From Zygnema cylindricum (taxonomy: Eukaryota; Streptophyta; Zygnematophyceae; Zygnematales; Zygnemataceae): 62,000 nt of DNA. The position numbers were made by a program, and so were the translations under genes. The notes beneath the pieces were generated by a model. It was not told the DNA's origin. It did no database searches and was given only the letters and a program-made list of their open reading frames with translations. Shown in pieces: positions 23,005 through 35,596 of the stretch (positions within the stretch are counted from its first letter, which is position 1; each line of letters begins with the position of its first letter). The DNA is taken from NCBI GenBank assembly GCA_037447655.1, contig JBBHKE010001902.1:9756-71755 (forward strand), given 5' to 3'.

Positions 23005-24299
23005 CTGAGACATTAATTAGGCACACCCACCATCAATACCCTCCTCTCCCCCCCCCCACAAAGTGCCTTTTGATCAGTATGTGGTACAAAATTGTACACT
23101 TACAAAAAACTGAATGCGTTTTACCAGCAAACATATGTATATATAGTATATATGTTTAATGTACACTATATATACATACATTACATACATATGGTTCTAA
23201 ACATAATTGTATCTATATCGTGAAATTGATTATTTGTTATAGTTGATAGATTTGATCTGCAATTCCATTTGTTTGCACACACACTTTCTCCTCTGAACAC
23301 CACACCAATTGATAGCATGTACTGAACAAAAACAATCTCCAAAAATTTAGAATAAAAATATATATCTTAAGTTTGGATGTGAAAAAACCTAATATGTCGT
23401 AATCATGTTTTCAAGCAAAAGGTACTTGATCGTGTAATCACTCCCCCTATATATAACTTAGCACAAGAATATTAAACATATTTGTATTTTACGGAAACAC
23501 TTTTGCCACCCTTTTTTTTGCCTTTGGTGCATTGTCTCACATAGACTATTCTAACTCAACTGATTATAAAACAAAAAAACAGAAAAAATGATAAACAAGT
23601 TAAAAACGAAATAAATACTTATTGGCGGAATAAAAGTAAAAATAAAAAATAGATTTCACACCATATGGCCTTTGCCACCTCTCCCTCTCTTCTACCCTTC
23701 AAGAGCAAGATAACACTTCCCGGAGCCAATTGAGTAAAATAACCCTTTTCAAAAAATAGAATGAACCATACACAATTGTAACAATTCAAAGTTTTCACAC
23801 CACATCAATATCAACGACAAATCCCCTCCTCACAAATCATCCTCCCATCACATCACTCAGTTTTCTATAATGAAGATAAAAGAAAACATTTATGAGAAAG
23901 TCTAAGATCAAAAGGAAAACACAACTTTTACAGCCATCAAAACCTCAAATATTGTTGACAAAAAAAAATGCTTTTGTTCCATTCTTTTGGAAATTCAGAA
24001 GTTTTTTTTAAAGATCAATATGTTTTTATTAAAAATTATAATTAGAGATTTTCATTGTTAATATTAATTAAAATAAGTGAATATAGTTGTTGTCTCGTTA
24101 TTTCCCTCTTTACCTTTCTCTCTCACACCCTCTCCCTCTCTCACCCTTAAACTCTCTTTTCCTGTCCCTCTTCTTCTCTCTCTTTTAAGAATCCAACATT
24201 AATGAATCCTTACCGCATAACAACATTTTTGTTACATTATTCAAAAAAATTGTAAAAAAAAGAATTTTAACACGACAAAGACTAATTTTGATCCTCTAG

Positions 24300-25980
24300 T
24301 TCAAATCCGTCCCCCTCACTTCGACCCACACCCCCACCCCTACCCCTACCCTTAAACCTTAAGGTAACCCCTTAACAAATCATTCACAAAGATATCTATA
24401 TCTTATAAAAATGCTGCTCTTCCTTAACCTCTCTTCCTCGCATATATTATTCTCTTTCAAATGATCAAAATAAACATGCAAGAAGTATTGCGAACAAATT
24501 ATTACTTTAATCTGCTATGTGGTGTCTTTTTTTTTTACAACAATAATTTAGAGGACACTTTTTATCCATAACTTAACCATAGTGTCATGTGTCTTACAAG
24601 AATTGGAGGGATGTGAGTTGACCGATGGACGATGGAATGCTTCCACTCAACTGGTTGCCAGATAGGTCTCTGTGACATTAAATAGGCACAAACCACCAAC
24701 AGGACCTCCTCTCCCCCCCCCCACAAAGTGCCTTTTGATCAGTATGTGGTACAAAATTGTACACTTACAAAAAACTGAATGCGTTTTACCAGCAAACATA
24801 TGTATATATAGTATATATGTTTAATGTACACTATACATACATACATTACATACATATTGTTCTAAACATAATTGTATCTATATCGTGAAATTGATTATTT
24901 GTTATAGTTGATAGATTTGATCTGAAATTCCATTTGTTTGCACACACTCTCTCTCCTTTGAATACCACACCCCACCCTCCAATTCGGTATTTTCTACGTT
25001 CCATCACTCGCATTTTTATATATATAGTAACATGGAGTAAACAAAAACAATCTCCAAAAATTTAGAATATAAATACATATCCTAATTTTGGATGTGAAAA
25101 AAACCTAATATGTCGTAATCAAGTCAAATTTTAAGCAAAAAAGTACTTGATTTTGTAATCACTCCTATATATAATTATGTATAAGAATATTAAATATATT
25201 TGTATTTTACGGAAAAACTCTTACCACCCTGTTTTTTGCCTTTGATACATTGTTTCACATAGATTAATCTTATCTCAACTGATTATAAAACAAAAAATAA
25301 AAAAAAATGATAAACAAATAAAAAACGAAACAATTACTACTTATTGGCGGAATTAAAGTAGAAATAAAAAATAGATTTCACACCATATGGCCTTTGCCAC
25401 CTCTCCCTCTCTTCTACCCTTCAAGAGCAAGATAACACGTCCCAGAGCCAATTAAGTAAAATAACACTTCCAGAAAAATAGAACGAATCATACACAATTG
25501 TAACAATTCAAAGTTTTCATACCACATCAATATCAGCAACAAACCCCCTCCTCACAACTCATCCTCTCATCACATCACTCAGTTTTCTATAATGAAGATA
25601 AAAAAAGATGTATATGAGAAAGTCTAAGATCAAAATGAAAACACAACTTTTACAGCCATCAAAATCTCAAAAACTGTTGACAAAAAAGAAAAAAAATGCT
25701 TTTGTTCCATTTTCATTAGAAATTTATATTATTTTTTAAAGATATGTATGTATTTACTAAAACTTATAATTAGCGATTTTCATTGTTTATATTAATTAAA
25801 ATAAGTGAGTATATTGCTGTCTCGTTATTACCCTCTCTCCCGCTCACTCCTGCTCCCTCTTCCTCTCGATGTCTTTTTTTCCCACTCCCTTTCCCTCTCT
25901 CACCTCAAACTCTCTCTTTTCTTCTCTCTTTCCCTTTTCCTGTCCCTCCCCCTCTACATTAACAAAAAATCCTTACCACA
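24300..25980 (-). repeat. Tandem duplication unit 2 (LRR exon 16 cassette)
   Basis: Partner of 22,630-24,240. It is collinear, with small indels and an extra C/T-rich tail at 25.83-25.96 kb. Confidence 0.85.
24598..24669 (-). CDS. LRR exon 16 (72 nt)
   Basis: Encodes DLSGNQLSGSIPSSIGQL, then TSLQF and the split Leu. The acceptor is GTCACAG and the donor GTAAGAC. It matches the consensus core exactly and differs from its sister exon 17 mainly at the exposed positions. Confidence 0.87.
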
Positions 25981-26544
25981 TTATACCTGCGAATCTATTA
26001 CTGAGGTGAATGACTCGTGTAGTGTAGCGTGCAAATTGTGGTGTACAATGAGCTAAAGGGTGAGCGGCATTGTAGTGTCGACCAAGATTATTTTTGCGGC
26101 TAGTTGTTGATTCTTGCTCCACTCGTACAAATTCTAATCTTAGCAAATTTAAGCGATTTTGCCACAACGCCCTCGGATCTCACCACCTTACAACTTTTGC
26201 CTAAAACAATGTCAATTATTCAGACGGATCCTACATGACCGCCGCTCATCACGGTGGAAGTTATTCGGACGGGTTTGTAAGAACGTTGCCTAAAACTCTG
26301 GCAATTGAATAACCGGTTTTGCAAGAACGCCGCCAAATCTTGTGGAAATTAGTCAGTCGACCAACAGTATGCTCAAGACATAAAGCATCTTCACTTCACC
26401 TTTTCACAACATTCTTCAACATTCCTCTTCTTCTCCTCCCCCGGAATCCTCTATTTTTTGTTTTTGCGCTGCGGATTGGGGTAACCAACCCGATGACAGT
26501 CGGTCTATTTTGGGTGTGTGTTTTTTTTTGGTGGAGGAATTTTC
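25981..26544 (-). other. Unique intron segment
   Basis: GC-richer than neighbouring introns, with no LRR cassette and no domain seen. It borders the start of the large segmental duplication at about 26.55 kb. Confidence 0.45.
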
Positions 26545-27159
26545 TCACAGTCTTCTTGAAAATAAGCTACTATTGTATTCTGAGACCTCGGCTACGGGAA
26601 CCGCCATTTGGTTTAGTCGCCTGAACGCCGATATTCTGCCACAATTGGCCAACTTGCCTAATGCTTCACCAAGCGCGACCATTATGTAAAAAAAATATCT
26701 GTAACGCCACTCGTCGTGACTAGCCATGCTTTAATAGCGAGGGGGTATTGAAAATCTATTGAAGCTTTGTCTAAACTTACATCTGCCTTTCCTCTTTTAA
26801 GTTCAAACGAGGTACATCTAGAATTTCGTTGAGCCTTGTGTACCTCTTTTAGTAAATTTGTATGTATCTTTGGTCTTGCGGCGGATTCTTATCGGAGTTT
26901 AAATGAATTTTAATTCCGTTTACCAGAACTAGTTTTTCCTTCATCAGTTATACCTAAAATTAGCTTTATGTCAAAACCGCATTTGCATTTTTCAGGTTTT
27001 GTTTTTGTAGTCTTTTTTGTTTCGATGTAGATTATCAAAATTTAAGGCAAATACTCATTGACAAAAAGCTTTGTATTTTTTTATCGTCAATCATCTATAT
27101 ATATTATCAACTATTATCATTATTGTCAATATTATTTTCAACTAAACAACAAATCGTAA

Positions 27160-27880
27160 AGATCCCAAAACCTTAGAATCCTAAAAACCTTGAAAGTTCT
27201 AAAAGCACTAACAGCTCAAAATAAATTATAAGCCTTTAAAACTTTAAAACCACAACGCGGTAAAATCTTGACCATCTTATACCCTTAGAACCTTTTGAGC
27301 CCAAAAAACACTGCAAACTTTAGAAACTTGAGAAACCATCAAACGTTAGAACAATTAGAAATTGAATGACTTTACAAAACTAAATACCCACAAAACCCTA
27401 ATAATTGTAACAATTGTAAAAACCACATAACTATAAAACTTATCAAACCAAAATACTCAATAAACCCTGCAAAGCCTTCAAACCTTGCATCTCTTAAAAC
27501 CATAAATATTCCTCTGATCCTAAAAACGTTAAACAACATGAAAACCCTCTTAACTCATAAAAAATTACAAGACTTACATATGTCCAAAATCCGTTAGAAC
27601 CCTTCAAACCCTGGAAACCTAAAAAACTTTACAAAACATAAACACCGTAAAACCCTCAAAGCCACACAAAACATTGAAATTGCAAAAACCATAAAAATCC
27701 TAAAAACGATAAAAATCACATAAATTCAGGAACTTGTATAAATCTAAAAACCCCGTAAAAGATTGAAACTCTAAATATCCTCAAACCCTAAAAACCTTCT
27801 AAACAATAAAACCATAAAACCATAAAAATCGATAAACCAGAAAAATCCTAAAAACCATAAAAAATAAAACCTTCAAAACC
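27160..27880. repeat. Degenerate CCCTAAA-like tract
   Basis: About 700 bp made almost entirely of imperfect A-rich units such as AACCCTAAAAACC, CCTTGAAA and CCATAAAA, always with the C-run on the plus strand. It resembles a decayed plant telomere-type repeat (CCCTAAA) without perfect tandem runs. It is paired with 40,545-41,240. Confidence 0.7.
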
Positions 27881-28220
27881 CTCCCTATTTATAACCGAGG
27901 AGCGTGCTATAGTCTTGCGTCTCAAAAGTGTTGTTTGACCTTCATCACTCTACGTTTCCCTCTAAGAAACCCAATTTTTTCCTCTTCAATATTTATAATT
28001 ATAAAATTTGTAATTATTATTATTATAATCATAATCATTAACTATTATTTAAAAAATATATATATTATTTAAAAAAATATATTACTTGTATTTATTGTTG
28101 TTCTCTTTAACAATTTCGCGCTCTTGCTTCACATAGGATATTTCTTTTGAAATAATTATGCCATACCAATTAGGAGCACACTTTCGATGTGCAACATAGG
28201 AATTGTGTCTTGTATCTTAC

Positions 28221-28292
28221 AATTTTTTGAGTGATGTCAGCTGACCGATGGACGAAGGAATAGTTCCACTCAATTGGTTCCAAGATAAATCC
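28221..28292 (-). CDS. LRR exon 15 (72 nt)
   Basis: Encodes DLSWNQLSGTIPSSIGQL, then TSLKK and the split Leu. The acceptor is GTCAAAG and the donor GTAAGAT. It is the copy A partner of exon 6 (41,558). Of the six amino-acid differences between the pair, five fall at exposed beta-strand positions (D/H, S/F, W/E, K/Q, K/T). Confidence 0.85.
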
Positions 28293-28500
28293 CTTTGACA
28301 CCAAACATTCCCACCCCAACATCTCCCCTCTTCACAAAAGTGTCTCTCAGAATATGGTACAAGTTATAAACTAAATAATTGAGAATGCTACTTCACCAAA
28401 CAAATCTAAAGGTTTTATAACCACCATCACAATTGATAAAAAATGAGAAATAATGTTCAATATTAATTACTCAACAAAGCCATAGTATTATGTGTCTTTC

Positions 28501-28572
28501 AAGGTAGAAAGGTTTGTCAATTGACCGATAGAGGATGGAATGCTTCCACTCAACTGGTTGTACCTTAGATAT
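28501..28572 (-). CDS. LRR exon 14 (72 nt) with non-canonical GA donor
   Basis: Encodes YLRYNQLSGSIPSSIGQL, then TNLST and the split Leu. The acceptor ATATCTAAGG context has AG as expected (GTCACAG). The donor position reads GA (CTT|GAAAGAC) where every other exon has GT. The exon may be skipped, which would keep the frame. It lies only 208 nt upstream of exon 15. Its copy B partner survives only as an 18-bp stub at 41,843. Confidence 0.65.
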
Positions 28573-29654
28573 CTGTGACACCAAACATTCACACCCCGTC
28601 AACACTCACCCACTCTCTCCTCGTCACCTGTGGTACAAAGCCATATACTGAAAAAAACGTTTGAGTGTGAATTCTTAATAAATAAATCTAAAAGGTTTCA
28701 TACGAATTCATTCCCAAATCCACCACCACCTATTGTTCTCTATCATAATACTTGATTTTCCATTATTGACATTGTTTTTCAAACACAAAAAGAAAGTAAA
28801 AATGATCAAAATTTGCGCTAGGAAGATACAACTTAAAACATAAGAGCCTCGAATATAGGCGAAAATATATTAAAAGATATCCTAGATTTCAATCTCCAAT
28901 TTTTCATATACATATTTTTTTGTCATTATTATCATTATTCGTTGTTATGATTATTTTCATTAAATCAATAATTTTATCATCATTTTTATTTCTAACTCAT
29001 AGCATAAGTCTCTTTTGGAAACCTCTCCTTTAAAAACCAGTTTTTCCCCACCTCCCTTTCCTCCTTGCCCCTCCCTCTCTATCCCTTTTGCTCCAGCGGC
29101 CAATTATACTAAAACATCCATAAAACCCCATAACACCCTCAAAACCCTCCCTCCACCCTTTCCCCTCCTTCCTCTATCCCGAGGAGAATGCAATCAGTTT
29201 AGATCTCATGGGGCCCCGTCAAGCCTCCATCACGACACACTCCCTCCGCAAAAAACCCTTTTAATATTATTAATCATTATAGTTTTTTTTATTAAATGTG
29301 ATTATTTTTACAACTAATAAGAATTAGTAGTACCTATTAGCAATAGTAATTATTATGGGCTCTAATTTCATGACACTAATAAAAAATATTAGATTTTATA
29401 TATAAATATCTTTCATTATTAGTCTTCCCTCGTAATTATTACTTCAATATTATTAATGACCATTTATTAATTACAATCTTTTTAGTATTATCTATTAATG
29501 TTTATTATTATCTTGTATTTGTTATTATTAACAATAAATTATTATTATTTTTTATTGATTTGTCGTTACTATTTCTTTATTATTTGTTATTATATTATAT
29601 TAACTTATTGCTGATTTTTAGTACTCAACAAAGCCATGGGGTCAAGTGTCCTAC

Positions 29655-29726
29655 AAGTAAGCGAGCGATGTCAGTTGACCAATGGACGATGGAATGCTTC
29701 TACTCAACTGGTTGGTTTGTAGATCT
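29655..29726 (-). CDS. LRR exon 13 (72 nt)
   Basis: Encodes DLQTNQLSRSIPSSIGQL, then TSLAY and the split Leu. The acceptor is GTCACAG and the donor GTAGGAC. An Arg replaces the conserved Gly of LSG. Copy B has lost this exon in a deletion. Confidence 0.82.
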
Positions 29727-29929
29727 CTGTGACACCGACCAGTCACCCCACCAACACCCACCCCCAAATGTTGTCTCCTGACTAGTATACGGTACTCTTT
29801 AAAAACTAAAAAAACGATAGTGTGCGAATTCTTAGCAAACAGATAGAAGGGGGGTTCTATCCACCATCATACTCCAAATAACACTAAAATAAACCTACAA
29901 AAGAAGAAAAAATAAAACGCTAAAACCAT

Positions 29930-30215
29930 ATCCTTGAAAAAATACTAAAAATTCAGAAACGATAAAACCCTCAAAACCTTAGAAATGTTTTAATATCCTC
30001 ATGCGCTAATAACTGTAAAAAAATTTAAAATATAACCAGTTAGAAACCCAAAAACAAATCTATAAAAAACAAATCATAAAACCATAAATAATATAAAAAC
30101 ATATACACCCTTAAAACTCTAAAAACGCTAAAAACCTTATGAAGAAATCCAAAAAACCAACAAACAAAAATACCTTAAAAACCATTAAAAAAAAAATCTC
30201 AAAAACCTCCCTCCA
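29930..30215. repeat. Degenerate CCCTAAA-like tract
   Basis: Imperfect AAACCCTCAAAACC-type units in the intron between exons 12 and 13. Same orientation as the other tracts. Confidence 0.6.
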
Positions 30216-30507
30216 CGTGGTTCCACCTCCCTTTACAACATAGCCTCCCGATTTTGTAGACATTGCCTAGCCTCTATACTTATAGGACTCTATCCAACCG
30301 TCCCCTCTCAAAATTATGAACTTATATCGCTATTTTTTTGTAACATTGAATGTTATTTATTATTTTTAGAAAATATCATTATTATTTTTTTCCCTCCCTT
30401 ACTTCACATAAATCATCTTATTCCAAATGATTAAAAAGTTTCTTAAGTCACACCATTTAAGAGCACACTTTTGATGCACAGCATAGGTACCGTGTCACGT
30501 GTCTTAC

Positions 30508-30579
30508 AAGGATTGAAGAGATGCCAATTGACCGATGGACGATGGAATGCTTCCACTCAAATTGTTTTGAGATAGATCT
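30508..30579 (-). CDS. LRR exon 12 (72 nt)
   Basis: Encodes DLSQNNLSGSIPSSIGQL, then ASLQS and the split Leu. The acceptor is ATCACAG, with a TACTAAC branch point at 30,630-30,636. The donor is GTAAGAC. The copy B partner is exon 5 (42,051). The pair differs at nine codons, six of them synonymous, a sign of constraint on the encoded repeat. Confidence 0.87.
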
Positions 30580-31389
30580 CTGTGATTCCGAACATCAACA
30601 TCAACACCCACTTCCCAAAGTTTCTGCTAGTTAGTATTCGGTAAAGTCTATAGGTTCAAGAAATGTTCTTAGTATATACATTTAGTACATTTTGATCCAC
30701 TGTAACACTTCAAAAAATGATGACTATTATATTTGATATCATGTTTTTTCATTGTTAGGTTGAAACTTTTAACACAATGTCCACACAAAACCATATTTGC
30801 TTGCATATCTCTCCGCCCCCATGCCCGCCCCCATTTATTCTCGCACTGAAAAAAAAAGTCAAATAAAACATTCAAAATTAAAAAGAAAACAAGAAATATA
30901 CACACAGGACATTTTCATTCTTATTTATGAATATTTGTTACTTAACATTTTTTTTGTTTTTTTACTAATTTTACTATTGTTTACTATAATGTTGTATTTA
31001 TTAACAATCATTATCGTTTTATTATTATTTTATAATTACTTGTTATTTACTTTTTAATTGTTATTCTTATTTATTATTTATTATTTACAATTATTTGATA
31101 TTTATTCTCAATCAGTTGTTATTTAATCTATTTTTATTGATTATTATTACTTTTTTTTTTTTTTATATCGTTACATTATTATATTATTATTTTATTATAC
31201 TATTTTATTATTTTATTACTATTGATTATTATTGTTTAGGAATATGATTATCATTATTATTTAATTACATTTATTTGTTATTATTATTGTGCTAGTATTC
31301 AATAGTATTTATTGCTGATTATTACTTGCTCAACATTGCTATTGTTGATTATTATTTACTCAACATTGCTAAAGTGTTTTGTGGCTTAC

Positions 31390-31430
31390 AGTTGTTGGAG
31401 GGATGTTAATCAATTAGTTGTAGGTAATAG
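31390..31430 (-). pseudogene. Decayed LRR exon remnant
   Basis: After a CTTAC donor-side box the plus strand reads AGTTGTTGGAGGGATG, as in intact cassettes, then degenerates. The rest of the exon and its acceptor are gone. The equivalent remnant in copy B is at about 42,907, so the decay predates the large duplication. Confidence 0.55.
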
Positions 31431-31743
31431 ATATAGATAGTGGTTTACACTCTCATATATAATATAACATAAATTACACATTATAGCAATCCCTCAATGC
31501 TTCTAACTTTTACAATATTTATTCCTTCTGTTTATTATTAAATATTACCAGTTTTTTATAGTACCAATCATAAAATCTGAACTTTTTACTTTTAGTTAAT
31601 TTTTAATACTATTTATAACTTATTATTATATATTTATTATAATAATAAAACTATAACAATTTACTATTTATCTACTATCATTCATGATGTACATGGTAAT
31701 CATGTGACTTGATGGGCGACAAAGCCATGATATCATGTGTTAC

Positions 31744-31848
31744 AAATATTGGAGGGATCTTAATTGACCAATGGACCATGGAATACTTCCAATCAACTGG
31801 TTGCCATGTGGTGTAAGTTCGAACATCGGTGGGCTATCAGATAGACTC
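31744..31848 (-). CDS. Long LRR exon 11 (105 nt, 11-residue insertion)
   Basis: Reads SLSDSPPMFELTPHG followed by NQLIGSIPWSIGQL, RSLQY and the split Leu. The insertion lies between LS(x) and the conserved Asn of LxLxxN, at the edge of the concave face. It is a multiple of three and has no stop. The acceptor is GTCCCAG and the donor GTAACAC. The same insertion, with several amino-acid differences, is in exon 4, so it has stayed open in both copies. Confidence 0.8.
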
Positions 31849-32354
31849 CTGGGACACCAAACGTTTACACCCCATCAAACACCAACACCCCAAAGTGTTT
31901 CCTAGTTAGTGAATGTTACAAGTTCAGTCTAAAAAAACTGGAGTGAGGAAACTTTTAGCATACACATGTGAAGGTTTTGTATCCACTATTACACTTCAGA
32001 GAAAAAAATGACCAGTTTTCATTAAATCACGCCAAAAAAAGAAAATAAAAAAACCACCCTTTTCCTCTTGCTCCTCTCTCTCCTCCTCTATTTTCCTCCC
32101 TTTCTCTTCCTCTCAGCCTCGATGACCCTCACCTGGGCATTAAAACCCAAAAGCCCTTCAAACCCCCTAAAAGAATCATCCTCAAAATCCCTCTTTCACA
32201 ATTACCCTCTTCTTCCCGCTACCCTTTTATGAGCACGCCATGTTCCTCCGTCTCAACGAGTCGCATGCCACCATTTTTATATCTCTACCCCTAAAAAATC
32301 TCCCTTTTCCCGCTCAATATTACCAGTTATCATTATTGTTATCATTATTATCTT

Positions 32355-32930
32355 TAATTCCAAAACTTAAAAACCAACAAAAACCTAAAGAACCTAAAAC
32401 CGTAGATTCCTACTCTATAAACCTTTAAAACCCTAAAAACAGAAACCCTAAAAATTCTATAAACGATTAAAAACCTTAGAAACGTTAAAACGCCATAAAC
32501 TTAAGAAAATTTAAAATCCCTCAAAAAATTAGAACACTTGAAAACCCTAAGTACCTTGAATTCCCTACTGTAAAAACGAAAAAAAAACCCAAAAGAGCCA
32601 TATAACGTAAAAACTAAAAAAAATCCCATCAATCCTACTAGCCGTAAAAGCCACAAAACAACAAAAAACCTTGAAACCGTACAATCCTCAAAAACATGAA
32701 AATCCAAAAAATATAAAAACTTTAAAAACCTGAAATAATCTAAAAACCCTTAAACCCTTTGAAACTCTTAAAACTAAAACAATCCTACAATTTCTACGAA
32801 TCCGAAAACCCTAAAATCCTCAAAACCATAAAAACCATTAAAAATATGTAAACCCTAATCTAAAAGCCCTAAAACCTTGAAAATATTCGAAACCATAAAC
32901 ACCATTAAAAAACAAAAACCCTGGAAACCC
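32355..32930. repeat. Degenerate CCCTAAA-like tract
   Basis: Imperfect AAAACCCTAAAAAC units in the intron between exons 10 and 11. Partner tract at 43,935-44,530. Confidence 0.7.
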
Positions 32931-33265
32931 TCCCTCTCTCTATACCCAAGGAGCACGCCATAGCCCACGTCTCCGTAGGCGTTATTTGGCCTCCATTGGT
33001 ATACGTCTCTCAATAAAGAAACATATTTTTCTCCATCTTATAACAATGAATTAACAATACATTAATTTATATCCTTTTAAAAATTGTATCATCGTTAATA
33101 ATTATTTTTAATTGCAATTGTAATAAATATTAGTAATTATTTACTATTATCAATTATTTGCTTCACATAGAATATTTATTTTCAAATCGTCCAAAAAAAT
33201 TTCAAGCCTTAAAATCTGGAGCATACTTTTAAAACGCAACATAGCTTTAGTGTCATGTGTCTTAC

Positions 33266-33337
33266 AAGTATTGGAGGGATTTCAGTTGACCGATGGACGA
33301 TGGAATGCTTCCACTCAACTGGTTTTCAAAAAGATCT
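33266..33337 (-). CDS. LRR exon 10 (72 nt)
   Basis: Encodes DLFENQLSGSIPSSIGQL, then KSLQY and the split Leu. The acceptor is GTCACAG and the donor GTAAGAC. The copy B partner is exon 3, from which it differs at five codons. Confidence 0.87.
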
Positions 33338-34399
33338 CTGTGACACCGAATAATAATACCCCACCAATACCAACCCTCAAAAGTATCTCCTTGTCAGTGT
33401 GGTACAAAGTCATGCGATGAATAAAAGTTGATTGAATGTTAGTAATGCATCTATAGAGTTTTTATCTACTATCGAATCCATCTCCTACCCCATCCTACTA
33501 TTTCTCCATCACATCATTTACTTTTACATCCTTACATTTCTTTAAATGTATGATAAAACATATAGAACATAAAACGATCAAGTTTACTCTCCAATTTTTC
33601 CTTATGAAAGGTGGAAAAAACATCTGAGCTGGTTACCTACTTATAAATCCACAGCTCTCAGATGATCGTCTCCTCTACGGGGGCATAATTGAATAAAAAA
33701 TGAATAACCAATTACAAACGATTTTTTTTTAAAGTGCTCGTAAGTCATGTTAAAAGTCTTGCGCAAAAAAATAAATGATTTGAAAAAGACCATCATGTCT
33801 ATAATATAAATAACCCAAACCTGCAACATTTTTTTATGGTTTTGTTTTCGGTTTAATTCTATTTTTAGAGCTTTGCTTGATAACAACTATAACACCACTA
33901 AGTATGTTTGCCAATTGTACAATAAAATAATAAAGTTTTTCATTCCATGTGGTTGTCAGTGTTTTTTTGTAATTTTTCCCCTACGATCTAAATTTTTTTG
34001 TATTTCTTTCACAATTGCGTTTCCAAATTTGTATTTTCTCACGATTTTCCAAGGAAATTAATCAATATTAGCTTTTCAAGGAGCTATTGTATGTATTACT
34101 TAGACAAGGATTATCATTTTTAGTTGGGGCACATAACACGGCTATTCTACAATACATAATTTTTCTACATAATTTTTACATAATTTTTAATTTTTCTTAT
34201 CATTTGTTTTACAATTTTAATTTTTCTTTAAAATATTAGTATCATTTCTTACTTTCGACAAACTTTTTTTTTAATTATTTTTATTAATTAACTTTATTAT
34301 TCTTATTATAGTAAATTTTATTGAAACTATTAGAATGGTTTGCCCCTCAAGATCACCCTATAGATCTTCTACCTTAAAAACTCTCTCCCCCTAAAATTT

Positions 34400-35100
34400 C
34401 CTCCATGCCTCGACAACCCTCCTCTGGCTTTCCAAAAAACCACAAAACTACCATAACAAATGATAGGGGCCGTTTCAAAAAAAATGCACAGAACCCTATA
34501 TATAAATCCCCCTCCCACCATCCCCCCACCCTCCCCCCACCCTCCCCCCACCCTCTTCACATCCTTCTTCTAACCTCCAACAGCACGTCGTATCCCCTTG
34601 TCTAAACGGGCCCCGTGAACCCTCCACCGTTACATTCATAGGTTTTATTAGTTTGATAAATTATTATTAATATAATTGATTTTCTTCCTTTGATTCGCAT
34701 AGAAAATTTATTTTCAAAAAAAAAAAAATGGTAAGCCGCACCACCACAGAGCACATTTTTCATGCGCAACATAGCCAGAGTGTCATCTGTCTTACAAGTG
34801 TTGGAGGGATATCAGTTGACCGATGGACGATGGAATGCTTCCACTCAACTGGTTGTGAGATAGATCTCTGTGACATCACACGCTCCCCAACCCTCCCCCC
34901 AATGTGTCTTCTAGTTAGTATGTGGTACGAGTTATACATTTAGAAAAAAATAAGTTCAAATTCTACGTACATAAACGTTGTGGGTCTTTATCCACCATCA
35001 ACATATTTTTTATGTAACTACTGTTTTATTAATAGAAATAAACTTTGCGCACGCAAAATCCATTCAAAAACACCCTTGTTTTCTCTCCCTCACACCCCCC
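34400..35100 (-). repeat. Local tandem duplication, unit 1
   Basis: About 730-bp unit with LRR exon 9, repeated at 35,110-35,830 with about 97% identity. It includes the C-rich 11-bp tandem (CCACCCTCCCC-type) at 34,507-34,556 and the exon cassette. Confidence 0.75.
34796..34867 (-). CDS. LRR exon 9 (72 nt)
   Basis: Encodes DLSHNQLSGSIPSSIGQL, then ISLQH and the split Leu. The acceptor is GTCACAG, with a TACTAAC branch point at 34,914-34,920. The donor is GTAAGAC. It is nearly identical to exon 8 and close to exon 2. Confidence 0.87.
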
Positions 35101-35182
35101 TCGGCTTTCAAAAATCATACACAGAACCCTATATATAAATCCCCCTCCCACCCTCCCCCCACCCTCCCCCCACCCTCTTCAC

Positions 35183-35192
35183 NNNNNNNNNN
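35183..35192. other. Assembly gap (10 N)
   Basis: Ten N between a CCCCACCC tandem and an A run. Copy number here is uncertain. Confidence 0.99.
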
Positions 35193-35524
35193 AAAAAAAA
35201 AAAAATTTATTTACAACGTATCCCCTTGTCTAGACGGGCCCCGTGAACCCTCCATCGTTAAATCCCCCCTCAGAAAAAACTTTTTTTTCTCCATTCAATA
35301 TTATGAATATTATTGTAATCATTATTATCAAGTACCTATTAGTATTACAAATGATTATTTACATTCATAGGTTTTATTAGTTTGAGAAATTATTAGTAAT
35401 ATAATTGATTTACCTCCTTTGATTCGCATAGAACATTTATTTAAAAAAAAAAAAAAATGGTAAGCCGTACCACCTCAGAGCACACTTTTTATACGCAACA
35501 TAGCCAGAGTGTCATCTGTCTTAC

Positions 35525-35596
35525 AAGTGTTGGAGGGATATCAGTTGACCGATGGACGATGGAATGCGTCCACTCAACTGGTTGTGAGATAGATCT
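35525..35596 (-). CDS. LRR exon 8 (72 nt)
   Basis: Encodes DLSHNQLSGRIPSSIGQL, then ISLQH and the split Leu. A single base change against exon 9 turns Ser to Arg. TACTAAC branch point at 35,643-35,649. The donor is GTAAGAC. Confidence 0.82.

Larger units (their letters stand above)
22630..24240 (-). repeat. Tandem duplication unit 1 (LRR exon 17 cassette)
   Basis: It aligns over its whole length with 24,300-25,980 (offset about 1.66 kb): C-rich block, CTCATAACAAATCATTTAC-like box, TACAACAATAATTTAGAGGA, LRR exon, AGTGCCTTTTGATCAGTATG, TATGTATATATAGTATATAT, AATTGTATCTATATCGTGAA, and the CACCATATGGCCTTTGCCAC box at 23.66 kb. Ends are approximate. Confidence 0.85.
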
